NCBI GenBank assembly: GCA_016744575.1
Contig: JADGEC010000011.1
Location: forward strand, 1 to 48,638
Length of the DNA: 48,638 nucleotides
Reading direction: 5' to 3'
Source: Sulfurimonadaceae bacterium
GTDB lineage: Bacteria; Campylobacterota; Campylobacteria; Campylobacterales; Sulfurimonadaceae
The notes below the pieces were generated by a model, which saw only the letters and a program-made list of their open reading frames with translations, made no database searches and had not been told where the DNA came from. The position numbers were made by a program, and so were the translations under genes. Positions 7,934 through 16,483 of this stretch are shown in pieces; the first letter of the stretch is position 1, and the number at the start of each line of letters is the position of its first letter.

Positions 7934-8926
7934 TTAGAAGAGTATGAGACTTCTCTCAATAAACCAGTAGGACGCAGTGATGCCAATAAGATATATGGTC
8001 GATGTCCGTATGGTGGCTTGATGTCTTGCAACGCTATTTTTCAGCACGTGTATCAGTGCCAGGACGGTAAAGATAAAGAGCAGCTGCCCCAGCTCCACAC
8101 CCAGATTAAAAAAGAGCAGGGCTAAGGCGATGTTCTCTTCGGGCAGACCGACCTCAGAGAGCGCACTGGCAAATCCCAGACCATGTAAAAGACCAAAGAT
8201 AAAGGCTAGCATCCATGGATAGGTATAGGTCCATGATCCACGTGCTTTGCCAAGTAGGAGTTCGCGTGCTAAAAAGATGATGCTTAATGCTATCATTGCC
8301 TCGATGTAGATAACGGAGAACTCTACTGCCCCAACAGCTGCCAGTCCCAAAGTGATAGAGTGTGCCACAGTAAAGGCAGTGATGGTCTGGACCAGTACTT
8401 TGAGACCTGAGACCAGTAGTAAAAGAGCCAGTACAAACAGAAGATGATCTATACCCAGTAGGATATGCTCGACACCCAGCCAGAGGTAAGCTGAAGTAGG
8501 GCCTCTGCTATCATCGGTGATCGTTATGCGTACATGAGGATCTGATGCGGTGATGAGTCTGTTCATACTGTTGCCATCACTGTCCTCAAAACTAAAGACC
8601 ACCCCTTTATCGCTCTCAAGCAGGTCAGTGACCCAGAGGCTTTGGCCATCGATCCCCTGCGCGGAACACCATAGAAGTCTTTTGGAGATAGTAAAGCGCT
8701 GCTCTTGATATGTCGAAAGGGGTAAGATGTCTTCACATACTCGGGGGAGTTCCAGTCTAAGATCGTCACTGTCAATATCTTCAGAGGGTTTTTTGAGTCT
8801 CATCTCTACAGTAAGATCACTGTTCTCTTTTAGTTCAAGATAAGAGAGTGCACTCTGATGGGCATCAGCTGAAGTCGAGAGCAGTAGTGACAGGAGAAAA
8901 AGATAGAAAAATTCCTTATAGGGCAT
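7934..8926 (-). CDS. HupE/UreJ-like membrane protein
   Basis: The 330-residue protein has a signal-like N-terminal helix ending in TSADAHQSALSYLEL, a periplasmic beta-rich region to about 150, then a multi-helix C-terminal half with HupE/UreJ-family motifs: YLWLGVEHILLGIDHLLFVL, FTVAHSITLGL, FGLLHGLGFASAL and FFNLGVELGQL. The conserved His, Asp and Glu residues in the helices are those thought to bind metal in this family (nickel/cobalt transport in HupE). Hydrogenase or urease genes are not present here. It starts two bases after the parvulin gene ends, a pairing seen in other bacteria. Confidence 0.78.
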   Translation of the reverse strand: MPYKEFFYLFLLSLLLSTSADAHQSALSYLELKENSDLTVEMRLKKPSEDIDSDDLRLELPRVCEDILPLSTYQEQRFTISKRLLWCSAQGIDGQSLWVTDLLESDKGVVFSFEDSDGNSMNRLITASDPHVRITITDDSRGPTSAYLWLGVEHILLGIDHLLFVLALLLLVSGLKVLVQTITAFTVAHSITLGLAAVGAVEFSVIYIEAMIALSIIFLARELLLGKARGSWTYTYPWMLAFIFGLLHGLGFASALSEVGLPEENIALALLFFNLGVELGQLLFIFTVLALIHVLKNSVARHQATIRTSTIYLIGITASYWFIERSLILF

Positions 8927-8928
8927 AG

Positions 8929-9738
8929 CTACTCTTTGACCACTTTATACTTGGCAGCCATCTCTTCTTTTTGTCTCTCATAGGCGGCTCTCTTGGCTGC
9001 GTAACTATAGTCATAGGCTACCATCTTTTTTACCTCTTCAAAGCTGATGACCTTGCCACCGCTTCGTTCAGTGATATAGATGAGATGGATACCCTTTGAT
9101 GAGATGAGGTAGTCGTGCCACTCGCCTCTTTTTAGTCTGAGGAGCTGCTTATAGAGACTTTTGCCAAATAGTCTGGAGATCTCTTCTTCGTCCGCGCTTG
9201 TCAGATGACGAGGTGTGAAGTCATCACCGTAAGCATCGATATCTTCCGCTTTGACCTTGTCTTGACGTAGCAAGAGCAACATGCTCTTAGCCTTTTGGAT
9301 GGGCTCCTGATGCTCCATCGAGATAAAGAGATGAGAGAACGAGATCTCTCCTCCGTGACGGTAGTCATCAAGGTTCGCATCATAATAAGTCCGTAGAGTC
9401 TGCTCATCGACCTTAGATCCGAGTCTGTTCTCTTCGAAAAGTAGCCTGGCCTTGGAGAGTACTCTTTCATAGATGACACTGTCATCTTTATGCAGACCCA
9501 TGGCTAATGCCTCTTCAAAGAGCATCTCGTCTTGTACTCTTTTGGCGATCACACTTTCGAGTTCAGCTTGCGTCGGGGCTCGTCCCCAAGACTCTTCCCA
9601 TGCTACCTGAAGGGGTTTGGTGGTGACAGTGATGACTTCTCCCTCATCCTTAGCACTGCTAAAAAAGAGTTGTGCTAGATAGATGAGAAAGGCGATCAAG
9701 AGAAAGTGGGTCAAGGGCTCTTTTATAAGGTTCTTCAA
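8929..9738 (-). CDS. membrane-anchored parvulin-type peptidyl-prolyl isomerase
   Basis: The 269-residue protein has one N-terminal membrane helix (PLTHFLLIAFLIYLAQLFF), a SurA/PpiC-like helical region (EESWGRAPTQAELESVIAKR, then EEALAMGL), and a parvulin-like domain from about 130 to 230 (GEISFSHLFISM, then GEWHDYLISSKGIHLIYITE). It should act on the periplasmic side as a folding helper. The start is TTG at 9738, with GGAG about ten bases upstream. It probably forms a two-gene operon with the HupE-like gene, perhaps assisting its folding. Confidence 0.78.
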   Translation of the reverse strand: MKNLIKEPLTHFLLIAFLIYLAQLFFSSAKDEGEVITVTTKPLQVAWEESWGRAPTQAELESVIAKRVQDEMLFEEALAMGLHKDDSVIYERVLSKARLLFEENRLGSKVDEQTLRTYYDANLDDYRHGGEISFSHLFISMEHQEPIQKAKSMLLLLRQDKVKAEDIDAYGDDFTPRHLTSADEEEISRLFGKSLYKQLLRLKRGEWHDYLISSKGIHLIYITERSGGKVISFEEVKKMVAYDYSYAAKRAAYERQKEEMAAKYKVVKE

Positions 9739-9845
9739 TGGGCTGTTCTCCAGCAGGGTGGTGTTATAAGATCATAACACAAAGATCATGAATAGAGGCA
9801 CAGGGATAAATAATAGAATAAAACTATTTATATTATAAAATATGG

Positions 9846-9851
9846 TATAAT
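9846..9851 (+). promoter_or_regulatory. candidate -10 box for the PNAG-associated operon
   Basis: A perfect TATAAT lies in a very AT-rich stretch (about 9805-9855), 85 bases upstream of the lipoprotein start. No convincing -35 is visible at 17 bases. The resulting leader of about 80 bases leaves room for post-transcriptional control. Confidence 0.4.
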
Positions 9852-9935
9852 GTTTTTTCCAAAAACTTTCCCCTATTTTTGATGCCAGAGAGATGGTATG
9901 AAAGATCGGTAATAAAAAACAATACAGAGAGGTCG

Positions 9936-10403
9936 ATGATGGTCCTAAAAAGATATTTCAAAGTAGTAGCGACAGCAGTGTTCATACTTATGTTCACTGC
10001 CTGTGGCGGCGGTTCAAGTAGTAGTGATAAGAAAGAGGGTCCTGTTGAAGTGACGCAACAAGACTTCCAGACTTCGACCTACATCTATAAAGGAAACTTT
10101 GTTGAAGTGGCAAGTCATGCTTATAAGAGAGTCACTGATGAAAGCTTCACCCGATCTGACATGATAGTCTCGCTTCCTGGCGATGAGACATCTGAGCTCA
10201 TCACACCTTCACTCTATAATATTAGAGCTATCTCGACTGAGAATGGTCTACGGAAGATCATTGTCCAAAACCATCTAAACACGCTGGAAGTCAAGATGGT
10301 CGATAAAGAGAACGTGAACATCCTGCTCAAATCGCAAAGTTTCACCGTAGATCGCAAGATGCCACTTGATGATCTTGTCGCTGTATTGTCGGAGGAGGGA
10401 TGA
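9936..10403 (+). CDS. small lipoprotein
   Basis: The 155-residue product begins with a lipoprotein signal: basic VLKRYFK, hydrophobic VVATAVFILM, then lipobox FTAC with lipidated Cys23, followed by a Gly/Ser linker. The mature domain (about 35-155) is not recognised. The frame opens further upstream, but AGAGAGG (9926-9932) and the signal peptide fix the start at 9936 or 9939. Its TGA overlaps the ATG of the deacetylase gene, so the two are translationally coupled and may act together at the envelope. Confidence 0.72.
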   Translation: MMVLKRYFKVVATAVFILMFTACGGGSSSSDKKEGPVEVTQQDFQTSTYIYKGNFVEVASHAYKRVTDESFTRSDMIVSLPGDETSELITPSLYNIRAISTENGLRKIIVQNHLNTLEVKMVDKENVNILLKSQSFTVDRKMPLDDLVAVLSEEG

Positions 10404-12586
10404 TGAAAAAGTTATTAAGCACCATATTCGTATTAGCCATAAGTGCAGACTTCCTCCTGGCCGCGACTATTCAGACAGCGAAAGCAAGTTATGCAAATGG
10501 GGAGCCCATCGTCGTAGAAGTATCTGGTATTCCTACTCCTACGAACTGTGATCCAGTCAACCCGGCAACGGGTAATGATTGTAACTGGGTCGGGCTTTTT
10601 GGTGCTTATGATGAGAGTCAAGCACAAAATCTGTTAGCATATCAATATATCTCGACGACTCCAAGTGATAGTCTAACCTTTACCGGACTCGATGATGCGA
10701 TGGAGTATGAAGCGAGGCTTTTTTTCAATAATGATTATGTGGAACAGGGTTTCTACAACTTCCCAGTCATTTCTACAGAGCCGGAGATCGAAGTCAAGAC
10801 GATCAAAGAACAGTATGAGGTCAATGAGCCGATAACGGTCTCTGTATCGGGCCTGCCTGGTAACAGTGATGATTGGCTGGGTCTTTTCTATGCTTTTGAT
10901 GAGAGTCAGTCACAGCATCTGCTTCAGAAGATCGAGACTGGTGGTAAAAAAGATGGGAACTTCACTTTTTCTGCTGGTCTGAACGAAGCGCACTTCTTTG
11001 AGGTGAGGGCTTTTTCCAAAGGTACTTTCAACGAAGAGGACTATTACCCTTTTGAAGTGATCACTGCGGTACATCCGGTGACAGCATGTGATGTCCTACA
11101 AAACCCTAGTTTTGAGACGGACACTAATGCCTGGACAGTCTATGGGACCAACAGTCTCATCAATGGCGGATACAATAGTACCAAAGCGTTAAGCATCAAA
11201 AATGGTGGTCTTGATCAGTTGTCACAAGAGATCACGGCTGTAGATACCTATCAGTTCAATGGTCACTATAAGACGGTAGGCAAGACTGATGGTATCTGGC
11301 TGGGCATGGTCTTTTATGACAGCGACAAAGAACTTATCTTGGAAAGATCCTTTTTTCTGAACGATGTAGATACCTATACGCCATTCATCTTGAATGCGAC
11401 GACTACAGCAGAGACAAAATATATCGAGACATGGGTATGGTCTTCGTCTGAGCAGAACAGCGGGACTCTTATACTTGATGAACTGCACCTAAGTAGTTCG
11501 AGTTGTTATACCCATACTGTAGCGTCCTCACTACCGCCAGAAGGTCTAAGTGTCGATGAAGTACCGCAGTTCGTCGTCTTAGGTTTTGATGATAATACAC
11601 AAGCTGATGGGATCGATTGGGTCATCGATCTTTTTAATACAAAGAGCAATAGTGATGGGTCTGATGCACGGGTGAGTTTCTATCTCAATACCTCTGGCCT
11701 TCATGCGGATGATGCTGATGGAGCCGCTCTTTTAGCATCCATGCAGAGACTAAAAAATACGACACATGAGATGGGAAATCATACAGATAACCATCTAAGG
11801 TATCTCTATCAAGGTAATGAAGAGGTGTTTTTTCAGACGCTTAGTACACTTGGTCATGAGACTTGGGACGAACGAATACAGGCAGCCAGCACTGATCTCA
11901 TCGGGTTAGTAGGACTGGTACAAAACGATATCCAGGGCTTTAGAGCTCCTTATCTACGCTATAACGCCGAGTCTATGAACGTCATCAAAGAGAAAGGCTT
12001 TCTTTATGACTGTTCCATAGAAGAGGGATATGCACCTGAGTTTGATGGTACGAACTTTAGATGGCCTTATGAACTAGATGAAGGCTCTCCGGGTCATGAT
12101 GAGAGTTGGTATGGAAATGGTAATAATGCTCAAAGAGTAGATATCAAGACGACTCAAGGATTATGGGAGCTTCCCAATTATGTGCTTATGGTCCCTAAAG
12201 ATAGTGAGACAAGTGCTTACGGTATCACAACAGGGTTTTGGAATAGATTGTTGACCAATATGCCTTATCTCGAAGACCATAAAGTGACAGGACTCGATTA
12301 TAACCTTTGGACGATCGGTAAGATCAATAAAGCGGAGATGCTTGGACTCTTGAAATATAACCTGGACCTGAGACTTTCTGGAAACAGAGCGCCATTCATG
12401 TTTGGTACACATTCACAATATTATACGCAGGCATGGGCAGATGAGAACGTTCCAAATGCGACTTTAGTAGAGATGAAAGAAGCGATCAGTTCATTTGTGG
12501 ACTATGCTCTTTCAAAAGAAGTAGTCCGTATGAGTACGGGAGTCGACATCATCGAGTGGTGTAAAGATCCGCAACCGTTACCATAA
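10403..12586 (+). CDS. exported NodB-type polysaccharide deacetylase with N-terminal beta domains
   Basis: The protein has a signal peptide (KKLLSTIFVLAISADFLLAA) and two similar domains of about 100 residues (about 22-125 and 128-222), sharing VSGxP, W(V/L)GLF and (A/Y)xDESQ(A/S)Q motifs. A CBM-like beta-sandwich (about 232-365, beginning NPSFETDTNAW) follows, then a carbohydrate esterase 4 domain: GFDDN (D397, D398), HTDNH (H461, H465, metal) and GFRAPY (R515). It likely removes acetyl groups from an extracellular polysaccharide. GGAGGAGGG (10391-10399) is a strong ribosome site. Placed upstream of pgaA, it would be a second deacetylase beside PgaB. Which polymer it acts on is inference. 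Confidence 0.85.
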   Translation: MKKLLSTIFVLAISADFLLAATIQTAKASYANGEPIVVEVSGIPTPTNCDPVNPATGNDCNWVGLFGAYDESQAQNLLAYQYISTTPSDSLTFTGLDDAMEYEARLFFNNDYVEQGFYNFPVISTEPEIEVKTIKEQYEVNEPITVSVSGLPGNSDDWLGLFYAFDESQSQHLLQKIETGGKKDGNFTFSAGLNEAHFFEVRAFSKGTFNEEDYYPFEVITAVHPVTACDVLQNPSFETDTNAWTVYGTNSLINGGYNSTKALSIKNGGLDQLSQEITAVDTYQFNGHYKTVGKTDGIWLGMVFYDSDKELILERSFFLNDVDTYTPFILNATTTAETKYIETWVWSSSEQNSGTLILDELHLSSSSCYTHTVASSLPPEGLSVDEVPQFVVLGFDDNTQADGIDWVIDLFNTKSNSDGSDARVSFYLNTSGLHADDADGAALLASMQRLKNTTHEMGNHTDNHLRYLYQGNEEVFFQTLSTLGHETWDERIQAASTDLIGLVGLVQNDIQGFRAPYLRYNAESMNVIKEKGFLYDCSIEEGYAPEFDGTNFRWPYELDEGSPGHDESWYGNGNNAQRVDIKTTQGLWELPNYVLMVPKDSETSAYGITTGFWNRLLTNMPYLEDHKVTGLDYNLWTIGKINKAEMLGLLKYNLDLRLSGNRAPFMFGTHSQYYTQAWADENVPNATLVEMKEAISSFVDYALSKEVVRMSTGVDIIEWCKDPQPLP

Positions 12587-12740
12587 TAGGTGTTAGAGTG
12601 ATGGATGTGACTGAGAAGAAGTGCTAAATAGTCCTAATGTAATTGTTACTTTTGGACGATTATGTTGAGGTATGATCACATATATTTGAAAGAGATGGAC
12701 TTGGTGTATAGATGCTTTTAAAAATGGTGGATGGAGAGTG

Positions 12741-14042
12741 ATGCGACATAAAGTCTCTAAGATAAATGTTCTGGAACTTTTTGAGTTTGTTCGCGAAGAG
12801 TTAGAAGGGAACAATCTCGATGAGGATGTCTGGAAAAAGGCGATGGCTGAGAGTGGTCAGGTAGAGGCCATAGCCAGAGACAGATATAAATCGATCCGTA
12901 TCAAGCAGTTAAAAAATGCACTTAGTCTTGAAGGTGAACAGCCGCAATCTTCTGAGACAGAAGAGGATCCAAGTCCACTGGAAGATCTGGTCATCGAGAC
13001 TGCATCAAATGGACCCGAGAAGGGGCGCTTCCATCTACTCTGTCTGATCGTAGCAGGCTTTTTGATACCTTTATTAGTCATAGCTGTTACCGCTTGGTCC
13101 TTCTATTATACTGATGATGAGTTGGAGATAGTAACGAATAGCAGCGGACTTCAAGCTAGTACCGTAGTGACACAGAGTACAGAGGACCCAAAGAGTGTAG
13201 ACGTCGCAGAGCGCCTTGATGCGCAGGTTGCCTCTACTCCAGATATTGAAGAAGAGACTCTAACGCTAGTCGACGATGCAGAACTCTCCACTATAATCGA
13301 AAAGGAGTTCATCGCCGAGGAGATGGCTGAGCCTATTGCAGAGACAGAGTCCTGGATGCTGACCGTCCGGCCAGAGCCAGTCGATGCAGTAGTACAGATC
13401 GTCAATATCCAACCCCAATACAGCGATGGGATGCGGCTTCCTGGTGGGGCATACCGTATCAAGGTCTCAAAAGAGGGTCATATCGGTAAGGATGTCTGGA
13501 TGCATCTCGATAAAGACCTGATCTATACTGTGACATTGTCTCCTGAAGCGCATGTCGTCAAGACGTCGCCAGCGATGTTTGAATTGACGATACGTACCAA
13601 TCCTGAGGGTTCTCAGGTGGGGATCATCAACAGCGATCGTGACTATCATGATGGGATGCTTTTACGCGGTGGAGAGTACCAGATCTATGTGGCGAAAGAG
13701 GGTTATGAGAGCATGGAGAAGAGTGTCACACTAAGAGCAAATACGATCTTCAGTGCAGAGGTGTTCACCCTACAGAAGCCTCAGCAGGTGTTTATCGGTA
13801 GTGAACCGCTGAAGTTTGCTGAGGCTTCTGTCGAATGTACCGAGAGAGGCTTGCGCGTCCCCACTTTTGATGAGCTTGATGGTCTTATCCGCTCAGGGAG
13901 CATCGCTTCGCATAAGGATGGCTGGTTCTGGACATCTGAACGTTCGGGTATGATCACTTACCGGGTCATACAGAACAATGTAGAGAGTCTGACGATGCGG
14001 ACAGATCTTACACAGTACTATTTTGTCCACTGTGTCCAATAG
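12741..14042 (+). CDS. single-pass membrane protein with two PEGA domains
   Basis: The N-terminal 95 residues are charged and cytoplasmic. A membrane helix follows (about 98-124), an acidic linker to about 205, and two PEGA-type repeats (about 206-273 and 284-352). Each has a YxDGMxLxGGxYxIxVxKEG core. The C-terminal region (353-434, LRVPTFDELDGLI, WFWTSERSG, VHCVQ) resembles the end of a formylglycine-enzyme/C-lectin-like fold. The ATG follows GGAG, and three GGA motifs lie in the 45 bases before it. It ends immediately before pgaA. A role linking the envelope to PNAG export is possible but inferred from position. Confidence 0.75.
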   Translation: MRHKVSKINVLELFEFVREELEGNNLDEDVWKKAMAESGQVEAIARDRYKSIRIKQLKNALSLEGEQPQSSETEEDPSPLEDLVIETASNGPEKGRFHLLCLIVAGFLIPLLVIAVTAWSFYYTDDELEIVTNSSGLQASTVVTQSTEDPKSVDVAERLDAQVASTPDIEEETLTLVDDAELSTIIEKEFIAEEMAEPIAETESWMLTVRPEPVDAVVQIVNIQPQYSDGMRLPGGAYRIKVSKEGHIGKDVWMHLDKDLIYTVTLSPEAHVVKTSPAMFELTIRTNPEGSQVGIINSDRDYHDGMLLRGGEYQIYVAKEGYESMEKSVTLRANTIFSAEVFTLQKPQQVFIGSEPLKFAEASVECTERGLRVPTFDELDGLIRSGSIASHKDGWFWTSERSGMITYRVIQNNVESLTMRTDLTQYYFVHCVQ

Positions 14043-14043
14043 T

Positions 14044-16482
14044 ATGAAGATAGACTATGCGAAGGAGCCTCTTATCAAACAAAAAAGTATGAGATGGCTG
14101 TTTGTGATGCTCTTACTTCCTCTTCTCTTATCAGCATCTATCATCAGCCATGGAGAGGCTGTCAAGTTGGCGAGAGAAGGCGATATAGACGCTTCTCTGG
14201 CGATGTTTGATCAGCTCCGTCAGAAGTCTCCAGACAATAGTGTACTTCTTTATGATCAGGCCGTAGTCCACAGTTGGGCAGGACAAGATAGCGAAGTCAC
14301 TGAACTGGCTAAAGATATCGATCCTCTCAAGGCTCCCGATTATGTCATCAAGACCATCGCCAAATCAGCTAGAAACCTGCAACAGTACAAAGTGGCTGCC
14401 AGCTTTTATGACCTTGGGGTCACACGTTTTCCTGACAACCCTCATTTTTATATAGGCCTGGGATATGTCTATGCTGATCAGAAAAGAGATGCCGATGCCA
14501 AGGCGATCTTTGCAAAAGCAAAAAAACGCTTTCCCGATAATATGGACATCCCTTTCGAAGAGGCCAATATGTATGAAGAGCATAGCAACTATTTTGACGC
14601 TATGCTTACCTACCAGGAGTTGACGAAATACCCTGAAGTCCATGATAAAAGTGTCAAAAGGCTCGTCCCAGTCCTGAAACGTCTGGGTATGCCTTTTGTC
14701 GCACAAGAGTATGTCGATGAGAACCCGACACTTTTCTCAAAAGATGATGCGATGAGTATTGCCAGTGACCAGGTCGCTTATAGGGTCCGCTGGGATAAAG
14801 AGGGTTTCACTGATCAAAAAGACTATGCACAACTCGAAAGTACACTCGCGGAGATCGAGACAGATATAGCGATGTTCTCAGAGAAGGGTGAGAAAAAGTA
14901 TCAGGACCGAAAGTTCCTGCAGCTTAATTTTGACAAGATCATTGCCCTGAACATTCTGGAGAAAAAAGAGGAAGTAGTCGCCCTTTATGAGTCCTTACTA
15001 GCTAAAGAGGTCACGGTGCCTCTTTATGTACAGACCGATGTCGCAGACGCTTATTTGGCACTTAAGAAGCCAGAGGTCGCACAGCGGCTTTTAGAAGAGG
15101 TCGTCGCTGAGAACCCTCGTGACTTTAAAAGTAAAGTACTTCTTTTCTACGCGTATAGTGATGGTCATGAGATGTATGATGCAGCGGCTCTTGCCCGAAC
15201 TATGGACAGAGAAGAGCCATTTTCCATCGCTGGGGAAAGGAACGAGCGAAAGGTAGACACGCACCTTATCTCTATTCTCGCTACTGAGTATGCAGGCTAC
15301 CTTCAGGATGCGCAAGATAGTTTGGAGAAGGTCGTGGCCAATGCACCTGGAAATAGCAGTCTAAGGACAGAACTTGCCAATAATCACTACTACCGGGGCT
15401 GGAACGACAAAGCTCTTGAGCAGTTCCAGATAGTCCTAAACCGTTCACCAGACGACTTCTATGCCGCATCAGGCAAGATCGGTGTCCTGATAGGCCAAAA
15501 TAGGTATGAAGAGGCTAAAGCTGCTTTGGACGAACTCGCTGAAAAGAACCCTAAGCAGCAGTTCGCATTAAATAGACTTAAAGAAGGCTATGAAGAGGAC
15601 CGTAATGCTCGTTTTTACATCGAGAACTCTTTAGGACAGGACCCGGGACAGTTCAGTCAGTCAAATAACCAATCTTACAATGTTCAGGGTTACCTCTATA
15701 CCCCGCTCATCGACGATAACTGGCGAGGTTTTGTCTATACCCAGATCTCCAACAGCGAGTACGGTCATTCTAGAAACTTTACTAACAGACGTTATGGGGC
15801 AGGAGTCAATTACCGCGATGAGGACTTTGATGTCAACTTCCGTCTGGCTTACAACACTACAGGCGTAGAAGAACTCACTTACGGGCTCGATGGCAGCTAT
15901 CGTATCAATGATGAGCTCTCGTTCTATGCACGTTATGAGAAGTTCAGTGCCGACACACCACTGCGTGCCATCGCTCGTGGGATCACAGCGGACAGTGCTA
16001 TGGGTGGTGTCACCTATCGGGTCAATGAGTCTAGAGAGAGTAGTCTGGAGTATGTCTCCATGGATTTTGAGGATGACAATCATCGACAGTACCTTGGCTT
16101 CAGACACTTTGAGAAGCTGATACATGGTCCCTACTACAATCTCGACACGTACACATATTTGAACGGTTCGAGGAACACTAAAAAGAGGGCCCTCTACTAT
16201 AATCCTAAAAAGGATGCACAAGCCGGAGTAAAAGCAAACAATGTCTGGCAGCTCTTTCACTATCAGGACATCGCGCTTCAGCAGATCATTGGTGCAGAGT
16301 ACGGGACACATTATGAAGATAGGTTTGGGTCCAAGTGGGTCGGAGCGCTGAGTATCGAGCAGCAGTGGCAGCTGGGCAAGGATTATGGTCTTGGTTACGG
16401 TTATACACGAAGACGAGGGACCTTTGATGGTCATATTGAGTACGGAAATCAGTTCTATATGAACTTAAATGGAAGGTTCTAA
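14044..16482 (+). CDS. pgaA: PgaA-like outer-membrane PNAG exporter
   Basis: The protein has a signal peptide (MRWLFVMLLLPLLLSAS), a long helical region of TPR-type repeats (to about residue 500, for example AAAFYDLGVTRFPDNPHFYIG-like units), and a beta-rich C-terminal 280 residues with alternating aromatic strands ending in FYMNLNGRF, as expected of an outer-membrane barrel. In E. coli PgaA the TPR part binds PgaB and the barrel exports partly deacetylated poly-beta-1,6-GlcNAc. ATG 14044 lacks a good ribosome site; ATG 14089, directly before the signal peptide, is an alternative. Order pgaA-pgaB-pgaC-pgaD supports the call. Confidence 0.88.
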   Translation: MKIDYAKEPLIKQKSMRWLFVMLLLPLLLSASIISHGEAVKLAREGDIDASLAMFDQLRQKSPDNSVLLYDQAVVHSWAGQDSEVTELAKDIDPLKAPDYVIKTIAKSARNLQQYKVAASFYDLGVTRFPDNPHFYIGLGYVYADQKRDADAKAIFAKAKKRFPDNMDIPFEEANMYEEHSNYFDAMLTYQELTKYPEVHDKSVKRLVPVLKRLGMPFVAQEYVDENPTLFSKDDAMSIASDQVAYRVRWDKEGFTDQKDYAQLESTLAEIETDIAMFSEKGEKKYQDRKFLQLNFDKIIALNILEKKEEVVALYESLLAKEVTVPLYVQTDVADAYLALKKPEVAQRLLEEVVAENPRDFKSKVLLFYAYSDGHEMYDAAALARTMDREEPFSIAGERNERKVDTHLISILATEYAGYLQDAQDSLEKVVANAPGNSSLRTELANNHYYRGWNDKALEQFQIVLNRSPDDFYAASGKIGVLIGQNRYEEAKAALDELAEKNPKQQFALNRLKEGYEEDRNARFYIENSLGQDPGQFSQSNNQSYNVQGYLYTPLIDDNWRGFVYTQISNSEYGHSRNFTNRRYGAGVNYRDEDFDVNFRLAYNTTGVEELTYGLDGSYRINDELSFYARYEKFSADTPLRAIARGITADSAMGGVTYRVNESRESSLEYVSMDFEDDNHRQYLGFRHFEKLIHGPYYNLDTYTYLNGSRNTKKRALYYNPKKDAQAGVKANNVWQLFHYQDIALQQIIGAEYGTHYEDRFGSKWVGALSIEQQWQLGKDYGLGYGYTRRRGTFDGHIEYGNQFYMNLNGRF

Positions 16483-16483
16483 G

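Noticed and set aside
15661-16434. Long minus-strand open frame in pgaA
   Set aside because: It is antisense to the barrel part of pgaA and has no recognisable domain or ribosome site.
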